Counted from the first letter of the stretch, positions 1 through 7,640 are shown. The stretch is 26,559 nucleotides of DNA from SCTG01 sp036005325 (GCA_036005325.1 DASYQR010000008.1:1-26559); one strand, 5' to 3'. Numbers and translations are program-made. Notes: a model not told the origin generated them from the sequence alone.

Positions 1-1
1 C

Positions 2-1792
2 ACTGTTGGCCGAGAGGACGGCTTCAAGCACGTCGTGATCATTGCCGTTGACGGCTTGCGCGCGGACAGCTTTTATGATTTTGTTGAAACCTCACGGGGG
101 TCCTACCTCAGAGCTTTGCTGGGAGTCACTCCACAGCAGGACGGGACGTTCGGGTATCAAAACGCCGTACGAGCGAAGAATGCCGTAACCGTGTTCCCCT
201 CGTACACTTTTCCATCCTGGACCTCGTTAGTGACAGGAGTGTATCCAGGCCTTCATGGCATTACGGGCAATCAGCTTCTCTTCAGGACGGGGCCACCCGG
301 ACAGCAGGACGGCAAGAAATCAGGTTCGTTGGAAGCCAGATATTATTCCGAAGCTCATATCGATGCCCTCGCTGTGTATTGGGCGCACCTGCTCAATGAT
401 GATCTTCCGCACCAGTCTCCCACGATCTACGATGTGGTCACCGCGGCGAAAGGACAAAGCTTAATCGTTCACCACATGTTATCTCGAGGGGCGAAAGACA
501 CGGATTGGAGGTATCCCTCCTACGACACCGCGGCCATGTACATCAACCATGAAGCCAAGATTTATGATCACAACACCCTTTATGAATTTGTTGCAGCCTT
601 GCAAGCGTTAAACGCGGGCAGTTTCCCGAACTCCGATGAGGAGATCTATCTTCCAACGGTTACCACCCTCTACTTTCCGGGCTTAGATCATGATTCGCAT
701 ATTCACGCCGATAAGCCGCACGATCAGCAACTGACGTACTTAGCGAATGTCGATGAAATGGTGGAACTCCTCTTTAAGGGCTCAGACACGATTGAGAAAG
801 TGGATAGTGATGGACGAGTGCAGGACCGGCTGGCGTGGCCTGGCCTGAATCATTATACGAAGCTCTTGAACGAGACGCTCTTTGTCCTGGTGAGCGATCA
901 TGGGCACTCCAACATCACGATGGGAAGCGCATTGTCGACCGACGAACTCGAAGCTGCACTCAAACATGTGCCGGTGCCTCATGGTCGCCTTAAAGTCCAT
1001 GAAACCCACCTTAATTTCTTCAATTTCTTCGCGAAATTGACCAGTACCATCTTTTATAGTGGGGATCCAGACGAAGATGATAACGTCTTCGTCACGCTCA
1101 ACGGTGGCAGTGCGTCGATCTATCTGAGACCGCCCAAGCAAGAATGGAAAGACCAGCCCGACTATGACTATAGCCATAAGGTTGCTGAAGCCATATGGGA
1201 TTGGTTCGCAAACAATAAAGCCGGAGTCCTGCAAGCCATTTTTGTGCGTAATGGCTCCACCTATCTGGAGTGCTGTCGAGAGAAGGCAGCCATCCCGATA
1301 GAGGAATCGTCGAGTGATTACGGACCAGAATGGAGACGACGGTTACAGGGCCTTGCGCCCGTACAAGCGGCCAGCGCGAATTCTTCTCCTGATTTAATTC
1401 TGCTCGTTAACCGGCAGGCTGGATACACATTCGCGAACCATCAGGTGCCTTGGATAGGAACGAATGGCGCAGCAGATTTGAATGTTCATTGGAAGGCCGA
1501 TCATGGCCATTTAGCCTCGGAAGACAGCTCTATTCCTGTCATTTTCTTCAGTCCGAGGATTTCCCAGCTGCCGAGTCAAGAGAAGAACATTCCGCAGATG
1601 TCTATCGTCGATGTTGCGCCGACTATATTAGACGCCCTCGGGCTCTATGATGCGAAATTGTTAGATTCCGGCCTTAGTTACAACGAAGTTCTGGCGCGAT
1701 ATCCGTCACATCGCGGGAACAGTTACTACGAGACGATACAAACAACGATACATGAGAAAAGTTCATCTGTGCTGAACAGAGCCATTCCATAG
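2..1792 (+). CDS. Type I phosphodiesterase/nucleotide pyrophosphatase-like protein, 5'-truncated
   Basis: The frame is open from the first bases of the window, so the N-terminus lies outside. A GTG at 35 is an internal Val in VVIIAVDGLR rather than a convincing start. The protein belongs to the alkaline phosphatase-like superfamily, which hydrolyses phosphodiester or phosphomonoester bonds with two metals. Counting from position 35, the visible motifs are AVDGLR (first metal Asp, about residue 6), a nucleophile segment SYTFPSWTSLVTG with a candidate Thr near 58 followed by YPGLHGITGN, a ligand cluster LDHDSHIH near 217-224, SDHGH near 287-291, and a late ADHGH near 490. The substrate cannot be told from sequence. 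No downstream gene is tightly linked and no terminator is clear after the TAG. The gene is AT-richer than the efflux genes further right, which may indicate transfer. The family call is firm; the specific activity is open. Confidence 0.85.
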   Translation, partial: TVGREDGFKHVVIIAVDGLRADSFYDFVETSRGSYLRALLGVTPQQDGTFGYQNAVRAKNAVTVFPSYTFPSWTSLVTGVYPGLHGITGNQLLFRTGPPGQQDGKKSGSLEARYYSEAHIDALAVYWAHLLNDDLPHQSPTIYDVVTAAKGQSLIVHHMLSRGAKDTDWRYPSYDTAAMYINHEAKIYDHNTLYEFVAALQALNAGSFPNSDEEIYLPTVTTLYFPGLDHDSHIHADKPHDQQLTYLANVDEMVELLFKGSDTIEKVDSDGRVQDRLAWPGLNHYTKLLNETLFVLVSDHGHSNITMGSALSTDELEAALKHVPVPHGRLKVHETHLNFFNFFAKLTSTIFYSGDPDEDDNVFVTLNGGSASIYLRPPKQEWKDQPDYDYSHKVAEAIWDWFANNKAGVLQAIFVRNGSTYLECCREKAAIPIEESSSDYGPEWRRRLQGLAPVQAASANSSPDLILLVNRQAGYTFANHQVPWIGTNGAADLNVHWKADHGHLASEDSSIPVIFFSPRISQLPSQEKNIPQMSIVDVAPTILDALGLYDAKLLDSGLSYNEVLARYPSHRGNSYYETIQTTIHEKSSSVLNRAIP

Positions 1793-2041
1793 TTTTCATT
1801 TGCGCCAGAAGGATAATTCCTACACTTGCAGGTTCTTGGAAATCAACAACATCTGGGTGTGCCTCGTATAAACACTGAAGGCTGCGCCCTTCAATTTCCC
1901 CTTTTTCGGTATGCAGACGACCACGCGAGAAACCCCTTTAGAAATTAGGGGATAGATCATTTTTCAACGGACCTGGTCTTCCGGCATCACCCTTGCTTAA
2001 GTCAAGCAATGGAAGGGACCGTCAATTACGGGGGTGGACCG
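1793..2041. other. Gene-free gap with a short dyad and one copy of a dispersed repeat
   Basis: No convincing ORF or RNA gene is seen. It contains the motif TAAACACTGAAGGCTGC at 1869-1885, which recurs with one extra C at 2893-2910. It also contains an inverted repeat TTGCTT-N5-AAGCAA at 1993-2009, about 33 bases before the next start codon. The repeat could be an operator or a small hairpin in the leader. No sigma70 promoter stands out. Confidence 0.5.
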
Positions 2042-2395
2042 ATGAAACATGTAATGATCGTGATGGCTTTGCTTGTGATTCTAGTCCTTCAGACCAGCAT
2101 GGCTCACGGCGCGATGCAACCGCCGATTCCATCGCCGCCATCATTTCCTGAGCCTGGCGGCCCACCTTCATTGGGGGCCATCGACGACTCCATTGCCAAC
2201 CGGTTGACGATAGGCATGTCCGACTCGGAAGTTTTTGCGTTCGCTGGGCCGCCCAAATTTCCGGTGCGAGAGCTCACCATGGCGTCGCGCTGGGTCTACG
2301 TCGTCGGCGATGATTTACTGGAGCTCACGTTCGGATCTGGTCAGATTGTCCAGGTCAAACGGTTTCGTCAACCAATAGGAGGAACGGGTCAGTAG
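2042..2395 (+). CDS. Small secreted BamE/SmpA-like protein
   Basis: I choose the ATG at 2042 because a GGGGTGGA purine-rich site lies just upstream and the protein then opens with a clear signal peptide (MKHVMIVMALLVILVLQTS, likely cut after AHG or nearby). The frame extends 11 codons upstream to an ATG at 2009, but that would bury the signal peptide. The 117-residue product has a Pro-rich linker, then a compact C-terminal part with the layout of the SmpA/OmlA (BamE) fold: LTIGMSDSEVFAFAGPP, a RWVYVVGDDLLELTF strand pair, and a final basic strand. Unlike BamE it has no lipobox cysteine, so it would be a soluble or membrane-tethered periplasmic protein. The fold assignment is by pattern only and the partner is unknown. 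Confidence 0.65.
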   Translation: MKHVMIVMALLVILVLQTSMAHGAMQPPIPSPPSFPEPGGPPSLGAIDDSIANRLTIGMSDSEVFAFAGPPKFPVRELTMASRWVYVVGDDLLELTFGSGQIVQVKRFRQPIGGTGQ

Positions 2396-2459
2396 GACCA
2401 CAATCATCTTCAAGGTTCCCTCGCTAGATTTCTCCAGTCTTTGGGCGTAAGCTTGCGCT

Positions 2460-2741
2460 ATGCCTGTGAGCGTTGACCAGTTCCAACCGATGATTGGCGC
2501 TCTGATTAAATTGCTGCCAGACCCGGACCACCTCAACGCCAAGGGAAAGCCTGTGCCGCTGAGTTCGAACGAATGGCGGATCGAGAGCGTGGGTTATAGA
2601 CTCGTTGTGCTGAAGAATGGACAAACGGGCCACTCCCTCACTCTGGGAGAATCGAACATCCGTGACTTTGATGGCAAGAAATTGATCCTTTGTTTTAAGC
2701 TCGTCCTCAAAACAAAAAATACCGTCATCATGGGCTCCTGA
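2460..2741 (+). CDS. Small conserved-looking hypothetical protein
   Basis: A 93-residue product with a globular, beta-rich appearance and no signal peptide or membrane segment. The stretch RIESVGYRLVVLKN followed by TGHSLTLGESNIRDF and then alternating hydrophobic residues (KLILCFKLVL) resembles small bacterial proteins that carry a GH-x-L-x-L-x-x-x-N-I-R-x-F core. I recognise this as a pattern, not a named family. The ATG at 2460 has no good Shine-Dalgarno sequence, so the start is uncertain. An overlapping minus-strand frame (2424-2840) is less protein-like. The gene stands alone, 64 bases after the BamE-like gene. Confidence 0.45.
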   Translation: MPVSVDQFQPMIGALIKLLPDPDHLNAKGKPVPLSSNEWRIESVGYRLVVLKNGQTGHSLTLGESNIRDFDGKKLILCFKLVLKTKNTVIMGS

Positions 2742-3086
2742 CCAACGGCTCTGACTCATCCTTTCTAATCCTTCCTTAATCTTCTTCACCTCTGGGCATA
2801 AATCGTCGTGTTGTATATAGTGCACTCCGCTGTCCGCCAATCCCTACACGCTCAACATATTGAAACCCAATCGATTCAGCTTGCTTCTAAGGTAAACACC
2901 TGAAGGCTGCTACAGACAATCTCCTCGTGTCTTAGTCTAAAGGGTGATCGATATAAGTCATTGGAAATATTGCAAGAAAGATATTTCTGCGACCGCCTGG
3001 CCAGTTGGCCTCTTTCTTGCTGATTGAGTGAGGCAAGGGGCTAGGTGGCCATGGCGACTGAAGGTATTCAAGGAGGATTAGGCAGT
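2742..3086. other. 345-base gene-free stretch with a hairpin and second repeat copy
   Basis: No supportable gene. The stretch is AT-rich. It holds the second copy of the short repeat (TAAACACCTGAAGGCTGC, 2893-2910) and a perfect 7-base inverted repeat GAAATAT/ATATTTC at 2964-2970 and 2981-2987 with a 10-base loop. A short GGCCAGTTGGCC dyad sits at 2999-3010. The last 18 bases contain the AGGAGG ribosome site of the next gene. No strong sigma70 promoter was found. Confidence 0.5.
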
Positions 3087-3314
3087 ATGAAAGCACGAAA
3101 GAGGACCCTCCCGCTCTGCACGCGGTTTGTCAGGGGGACGATCGTAGAGATTGATCCGGCTACCCTGCAAGTCACCATAGAGATGGCTGCGGGCCCAAAG
3201 GAGTCCCTGCCGGTCGAGAGTTCCGATGTGGTGAAAGAATTGGATAAGGGAGACCGGGTCGTTCGCATGGAAATGGAAGAACGAGGAAGAATCAAGAAAT
3301 TCGTAACAATGTAA
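3087..3314 (+). CDS. Small beta-rich hypothetical protein (75 aa)
   Basis: The start is the ATG at 3087, served by a perfect AGGAGG at 3071-3076; the frame opens earlier at 3045 but without a ribosome site. The 75-residue product has a basic N-terminus (MKARKR) and then a strand-rich body: RFVRGTIVEIDPATLQVTIEM, a short loop, SSDVVKELDKGDRVVRMEM, and a final KKFVTM strand. The GTI-x-x-ID-x-x-T-x-x-V pattern is typical of small OB-like barrels, but no family is recognised. There is no signal peptide. It lies 24 bases before the glycosyltransferase and probably shares its transcript. Function unknown. Confidence 0.7.
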   Translation: MKARKRTLPLCTRFVRGTIVEIDPATLQVTIEMAAGPKESLPVESSDVVKELDKGDRVVRMEMEERGRIKKFVTM

Positions 3315-3338
3315 AATTTCTCACAAAGGAGATCACCC

Positions 3339-4460
3339 GTGCGTATTGCTCAAGTAGCTCCAGTTGCAGAAAGTGTCCCTCCCAAGTATTACGGCGGAAC
3401 GGAGCGGGTCGTTTCATATCTCACCGAAGAATTGGTCCGGCAAGGCCATGACGTGACGCTGTTCGCCAGCGGCGACTCAATCACGAAGGCGCGGCTCGTT
3501 CCTGCATGCCCCAATTTCTTGCGGCTCGACCTTCCCTACGGTGAGCAGATTCCCTACTACTTCGTGATGCTGGAACAGGTCTTCCGGGAAGCCGCCACCC
3601 GATTCGACGTCATTCATTTCCATATCGACTATCTGCACTTCCCCTGGTCGAGACGGGAAAGGTTCCCCACCGTCACGACTCTGCACGGCCGCTTGGACAT
3701 TCCGAACTTGGTCCCACTCTATCAAGAGTATAGTTCCATGCCTGTTGTTTCCATCTCCGATGACCAGCGGAAGCCGTTGCCTTGGTTGAGCTGGCAGGAC
3801 ACGGTTTATCACGGATTGCCGAAGGATCTGTACAGTTTTCAGCCGAAGGACGGCAAATACCTGGCGTTTATCGGGCGTATTTCGCCGGAGAAGCGGCCCG
3901 ACCGCGCGATCGAGATTGCGAAGCGCCTGGGGATGCCGTTGAAAATCGCGGCCAAAGTCGACAGGGTTGACCAGGAGTATTTCGACGCGACGATTAAGCC
4001 TCTTCTCGACAATTCCTACGTGGAATACATCGGGGAGATCGGCGAGGGGGAAAAGGACGAGTTTTTGGGGAACGCGTATGCGCTGCTCTTTCCCATCGAT
4101 TGGCCGGAGCCTTTTGGCCTGGCCATGATCGAGGCGATGGCCTGCGGCACGCCGATTATCGCCTTTCGGCGGGGCTCCGTCCCTGAGATCATGAGGGATG
4201 GGGTGACCGGTTTTATCGTCGATGATGTGGATGCCGCGGTGAAAGCCGTGGAGCGAGTCCCGAGCCTCAGCCGGAAAGCCTGCCGGCAATACTTTGACGA
4301 ACACTTTACCGCTTCGCGGATGGCACTCAACTACCTGGCAACGTACCGGCGAGTGATCGAGGCGCGGGACAAACACTTTACCGCTTCGCGGATAGCACTC
4401 GACTACCCGGCAACGTACCGGCCAGTGATCGATGTGCGGGAAAAAGGGGCTGTTGCGTGA
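3339..4460 (+). CDS. GT4-family glycosyltransferase with duplicated C-terminal tail
   Basis: GT-B fold, family 4 retaining glycosyltransferase that transfers a sugar from a nucleotide-sugar donor; the acceptor is unknown. The start is GTG at 3339 with AAAGGAG seven bases upstream. The N-terminal acceptor domain begins MRIAQVAPVAESVPPKYYGGTERVV. The C-terminal donor domain shows FIGRISPEKRPDRAIEIA (about 177-194) and the EX7E motif PEPFGLAMIEAMACGTP with Glu 257 and Glu 265. The last 50 residues hold a tandem 24-residue duplication (about 322-345 and 346-369), matching a 72-base DNA repeat. The stop overlaps the next start as GTGA, so the first MFS gene is translationally coupled. A role in making a glycoconjugate exported by the neighbours is only an inference. 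Confidence 0.9.
   Translation: MRIAQVAPVAESVPPKYYGGTERVVSYLTEELVRQGHDVTLFASGDSITKARLVPACPNFLRLDLPYGEQIPYYFVMLEQVFREAATRFDVIHFHIDYLHFPWSRRERFPTVTTLHGRLDIPNLVPLYQEYSSMPVVSISDDQRKPLPWLSWQDTVYHGLPKDLYSFQPKDGKYLAFIGRISPEKRPDRAIEIAKRLGMPLKIAAKVDRVDQEYFDATIKPLLDNSYVEYIGEIGEGEKDEFLGNAYALLFPIDWPEPFGLAMIEAMACGTPIIAFRRGSVPEIMRDGVTGFIVDDVDAAVKAVERVPSLSRKACRQYFDEHFTASRMALNYLATYRRVIEARDKHFTASRIALDYPATYRPVIDVREKGAVA
4300..4443 (+). repeat. 72-base tandem duplication inside the glycosyltransferase 3' end
   Basis: Copy 1 spans 4300-4371 and copy 2 spans 4372-4443. By eye 65 of 72 positions match. The repeat keeps frame and duplicates 24 residues starting HFTASR and ending near RDK/REK. Copy 2 has changed Leu to Pro and Arg to Pro, so it may be drifting after duplication. 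Confidence 0.9.
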
Positions 4461-5728
4461 CAAACGAGGATGTTTCCAAGTTACGTGGCTGGCATCTCCT
4501 CCGGAGCCGAGATTTCGGTTTTCTCTGGTCCGGTCAATTGGTCTCGCAGATTGGGGATGGTCTGAACAGGGTCGCCCTGTTGTGGTTTGTGTACGCGCTG
4601 ACCGGCTCCGCTCTGAAAATGGCTGTGATCGGTCTGCTGCAGACGCTCCCTGCCGTACTGCTGAGCCCCGTGATCGGCGTCTATCTGGACCGCATGCAGA
4701 AGAAGTGGGTAATGGTCTGGATCGATCTCGTCCGCACCGTCCTGGTATTCCTGATTCCCGTGTTGCATAGCCTCGGAGAGCTCACCTTAGAACGGCTTTA
4801 TGTCATGGTCTTCCTGATCGCCATCGCGTCCACCATCTTTGGCCCGGCCCTCTCAGCGGCTGTGCCGTCGATCGTCTCGCGCCCCCAGTTGATCGCCGCC
4901 AATGCGCTCATGCAGGGCGGAGTGAACATTGCGGTTCTCGTCGGGCCGGCATTGAGCGGTCTGGGCATCGCCATTATCGGGGTGCAGAATGTCCTGTTCA
5001 TCAATGCCGCGGGATACTTGATTTCAGCGCTGTGCCTGTTGCCGGTCCGGATGAAACAGGCTGCGCCTGCCCCTGCCGGGGCCTCCTGCTCGCCCAGCGT
5101 CCTCTCGGACATGCTGGCGGGCTTTCGGTTCGTGTTTCTGCAGGAACGCACCATCCCGTTCTTACTGATCACCATGGCGTCTTTCAATCTGGCGTGGAAC
5201 GGTTTCCTCTTCCTGCTGCCTGCCGTGGCCCAACACGCGCTGGATGCGGGTCCGATGGAACTGGGCATGCTCTGGTCGCTTCTCGGCGGGGGGATGCTTG
5301 TCGCGTCGGCGTGGCTCGCCTGGGTGGAGCAGGGCAACCTGGGCTCCAAGCTGCGCATGATTTCCGGGTCCATGGCGGTCGGCGGTCTGGCCATCTGGGG
5401 GCTCAAGCTGATCGGCAGTGTTTCCTTCGCGGTCCCGTTGGTCATCATCCTCGGCTGCTGCATTGCCCCGGTCACCCCCATCGTGTTCACACTTCTGCAG
5501 GAAATAACCCCATCCCATATGCTTGCCCGTGTCTTTACGACCTTCAGTACGGGAGTCATGTCCGCTGCGATGGCCGGCATGGTGGGTTTCGGGTGGGCGA
5601 TGGATCGGCTTGGATCCGGGGTCGCCCTGGTCGGAATCGGAGTGATCTTCCTGGCGACGGCTCTGGCCGCCGCCCATTTCAGCCGCCGCCTGCAGCCGTC
5701 CGCTGTGGTCATCAGCCAGGCAGCCTAG
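4457..5728 (+). CDS. MFS transporter (first of tandem pair)
   Basis: A 423-residue major facilitator superfamily protein of the inner membrane with about 12 hydrophobic segments. The cytoplasmic motif A region is seen as PVIGVYLDRMQKKW (Asp 78, Arg 79). The opening DFGFLWSGQLVSQIGDG is typical of the EntS/MFS_3-like branch, which includes siderophore and drug exporters. The GTG start at 4457 overlaps the glycosyltransferase stop by four bases (GTGA), with AAGGGG about nine bases upstream. The stop TAG is followed after seven bases by a paralogous MFS gene. The substrate is unknown; coupling to a glycosyltransferase hints at export of a glycosylated product but does not prove it. Confidence 0.9.
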   Translation: MTNEDVSKLRGWHLLRSRDFGFLWSGQLVSQIGDGLNRVALLWFVYALTGSALKMAVIGLLQTLPAVLLSPVIGVYLDRMQKKWVMVWIDLVRTVLVFLIPVLHSLGELTLERLYVMVFLIAIASTIFGPALSAAVPSIVSRPQLIAANALMQGGVNIAVLVGPALSGLGIAIIGVQNVLFINAAGYLISALCLLPVRMKQAAPAPAGASCSPSVLSDMLAGFRFVFLQERTIPFLLITMASFNLAWNGFLFLLPAVAQHALDAGPMELGMLWSLLGGGMLVASAWLAWVEQGNLGSKLRMISGSMAVGGLAIWGLKLIGSVSFAVPLVIILGCCIAPVTPIVFTLLQEITPSHMLARVFTTFSTGVMSAAMAGMVGFGWAMDRLGSGVALVGIGVIFLATALAAAHFSRRLQPSAVVISQAA

Positions 5729-5735
5729 CCTTGTC

Positions 5736-7046
5736 GTGGCCTCTGGGCAGGAAAGCTTCACCGCGAGACGTGATGACGCGGTTGAAGCGGAGTCAGTGCA
5801 GGCCCTAGGACGCTCCCTCGCAAACAACCAGAGATTGCTGACGACGCGGGACTTTGGCTGGCTCTGGTGGGGGCAGCTCATCTCTCAAGTCGGTGATGGA
5901 GTTACGAGGCTTGCCCTGCTGTGGTTCGTCTACTCGGTTACCGGCTCGGCGCTGAAGACGACCTTCATCGGTATCCTGCAGACCCTTCCCCCGATCATCT
6001 TTGGCCCGCTGATTGGGGTCTATTTGGACCGGCTGCCGAAAAAGTGGATCATGATCGCGAGCGATCTACTGCGCGCGGTGATCATCGGCGTGGTTCCATG
6101 TTTGATCCCGGTCGAGACGCTGAGAGTCGAGCATCTTTACGTACTGGTGTTCCTGAACTCCATCGCAACGACGGTGTTCGGGCCAGCCATGATCGCCTCG
6201 GTCCCGTTCATCGTCAGGCGCGATCAGTTCATCGCTGCCAATGCGTTTCTCCAGATTACGTCCAGCCTAGGAGTGATTGTGGGTTCGGTGGTGAGCGGGA
6301 TCGGGATTGCCGCCCTGAACTCGCAGAAAGTCCTGTGCGTGAATGCCGTGACCTATGTCGCTTCCGCTGCCTGTCTGCTGTTCGTCCGCATTCCCAACGT
6401 GGCGCCCGCTCGGTCTGCAGAGAAAGGAGAACTGGCGTCGACCATCAGCGATCTCAGCGAGGGTTTCCGGTACGCCTTTATGAATCAGCAGCTCATTTTG
6501 GAGCTCATCATCACGGCGGCCCTGTATAGCTTCGGCATGGGCGCCTTCGCCACGCTGTTTCCGATTGTGGGCAAAAATATGCTTGGCCTTGGCTCAGCCG
6601 AAGTGGGATTCCTGTGGGCCAGCCTGGGTATCGGGCTCCTGACGATCTCGATCGGGCTTATCCAGATGCACAACTGGGAGCTGCGGCGACGGATGTACGC
6701 CATCATGGTCTCAAGCGTGATTACCGGCATTGCGCTCTGCGCCATGGTGTGGATGTCCAACAAGGTGGTGGTCGGCATGTTGCTCTGCCTGATCGGCGCA
6801 GGGATCGGACTGTTCACGCCGGTGGCGTGGGGCGTTCTCCAGGAAATCTCGCCGCCGCGAATGGTCGGGCGGCTCTTGACGCTCTACGGGGCTGCGGCGA
6901 TGACCGGAGCGGTGGTGGGCATGACCCTGTTTGGATGGATGATACAACGGTTTGGGGAGAAGCCGGCCGTGATCGGCATCGGCCTGATGCTGTTTGCGAC
7001 GGCCAGCATGGCGGGACGGATCGGCCGAAGAGTCAGTGCATACTAA
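5736..7046 (+). CDS. MFS transporter (second of tandem pair)
   Basis: A 436-residue MFS protein that aligns along its length with its upstream neighbour after a 20-residue longer N-terminus: RDFGWLWWGQLISQVGDG, LLWFVYSVTGSALK, LQTLP and GPLIGVYLDRLPKKW (Asp 98, Arg 99) match the equivalent segments of the first transporter. It has about 12 membrane segments. The GTG at 5736 has no good ribosome site, so translation probably depends on coupling to the gene ending at 5728; a later GTG near 5793 is an alternative start. The pair arose by an old tandem duplication, since the two are clearly diverged. They may act separately or as a heterodimer. Substrate unknown. Confidence 0.9.
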   Translation: MASGQESFTARRDDAVEAESVQALGRSLANNQRLLTTRDFGWLWWGQLISQVGDGVTRLALLWFVYSVTGSALKTTFIGILQTLPPIIFGPLIGVYLDRLPKKWIMIASDLLRAVIIGVVPCLIPVETLRVEHLYVLVFLNSIATTVFGPAMIASVPFIVRRDQFIAANAFLQITSSLGVIVGSVVSGIGIAALNSQKVLCVNAVTYVASAACLLFVRIPNVAPARSAEKGELASTISDLSEGFRYAFMNQQLILELIITAALYSFGMGAFATLFPIVGKNMLGLGSAEVGFLWASLGIGLLTISIGLIQMHNWELRRRMYAIMVSSVITGIALCAMVWMSNKVVVGMLLCLIGAGIGLFTPVAWGVLQEISPPRMVGRLLTLYGAAAMTGAVVGMTLFGWMIQRFGEKPAVIGIGLMLFATASMAGRIGRRVSAY

Positions 7047-7074
7047 TGGTAAAAATTCTTGAGAGGTGGGACGG

Positions 7075-7557
7075 ATGTCGCTCCAAAGCTTGACAGGCGC
7101 TGTTGCTCTTTTGGCGTTTCTCGTTGTTGCGGGAACGGCGCCGGCTGAGCAAGGGAAAGCATCCCCGGCACCTAAAGAGACGAAGGAAACCAAGGAGGCT
7201 GAGAAGGAGAAGAAACCTGAGGCTTCCTCTCCGGCGCCGGCTGAGCAAGGGAAAGCACCCCCGGCACCCAAAGAGACGAAGGAAACCAAGGAGACTGAGC
7301 AGGAGAAGAAACCTGAGGCTCCCTCTCCGGCGCCGGCCCCGTCTGTTCCGGGCCCTCCTCCGGTGCCTCAACCGCCGCTTCCTTCGAGTCCGCTGCCGCT
7401 CCAGGTACCGCCGGTCCAGAAAGTCGAGCCGAAACCTGAGAAACCTTGCCCGCCGGCGAGCGACGAGCATAAGAAGTCGGCTGAACAACCAGCGCCGGGC
7501 AATGGCAAGACGGCGCCCTGTCAGCCTGCTGCGCCGCCGTCGCCGCCGTCCAAATAA
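7075..7557 (+). CDS. Secreted Pro/Lys/Glu-rich repeat protein
   Basis: I choose the ATG at 7075, which has GAGAGGTGGG just upstream and opens a signal peptide (MSLQSLTGAVALLAFLVVAG, likely cut near TAPA). The remaining 140 or so residues are low complexity. Two 32-residue tandem copies start APAEQGK and contain PKETKETKE and EKKPEA, followed by a Pro-rich segment (PAPAPSVPGPPPVPQPP) and a Lys/Pro tail with two cysteines (CPP and CQP). No enzyme domain is visible. It begins 28 bases after the second MFS gene and may share the operon. A periplasmic spacer or surface-binding role is possible. The antisense Arg/Leu-rich frames here are artefacts of the repeat. Confidence 0.75.
   Translation: MSLQSLTGAVALLAFLVVAGTAPAEQGKASPAPKETKETKEAEKEKKPEASSPAPAEQGKAPPAPKETKETKETEQEKKPEAPSPAPAPSVPGPPPVPQPPLPSSPLPLQVPPVQKVEPKPEKPCPPASDEHKKSAEQPAPGNGKTAPCQPAAPPSPPSK
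7138..7329 (+). repeat. 96-base tandem direct repeat, two copies
   Basis: Copies at 7138-7233 and 7234-7329 match at 91 of 96 positions by eye, and a third copy begins (GCGCCGGC) at 7330. The repeat encodes 32 residues of the secreted Pro/Lys/Glu-rich protein and keeps frame. The high identity suggests a recent or homogenised duplication. Confidence 0.9.
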
Positions 7558-7611
7558 TCCAGGAACGTTGCGGACGAACTCACGTTTCTGACTCTTCGGC
7601 GAGAGCCGCTC

Positions 7612-7640
7612 CTGAAAATTCCTCTCTCTGACGGTAGAAT
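7612..7640 (+). promoter_or_regulatory. Candidate sigma70 promoter for the Spy-like gene
   Basis: CTGAAA at 7612-7617 (4 of 6 to consensus), a 17-base spacer, and TAGAAT at 7635-7640 (5 of 6). Predicted transcription start is near 7647, giving a leader of about 73 bases before the ATG at 7720. Confidence 0.35.

Noticed and set aside
2424..2840. Minus-strand 138-residue frame opposite the small hypothetical gene
   Set aside because: No signal, no recognisable pattern and no clear ribosome site; the + strand frame looks more protein-like, though neither is certain.
3477..4463. Minus-strand 328-residue open frame
   Set aside because: Lies antisense to the glycosyltransferase, is His/Arg/Pro-rich and has no recognisable domain; the + strand protein has clear GT4 motifs.
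7138..7329. CRISPR-like direct repeats
   Set aside because: The two copies are contiguous, have no spacers and are in-frame coding repeats.
7033..7488. Minus-strand Arg/Leu-rich frame over the 96-base repeat
   Set aside because: Artefact of the Pro/Lys/Glu repeat; the + frame has a signal peptide and ribosome site.
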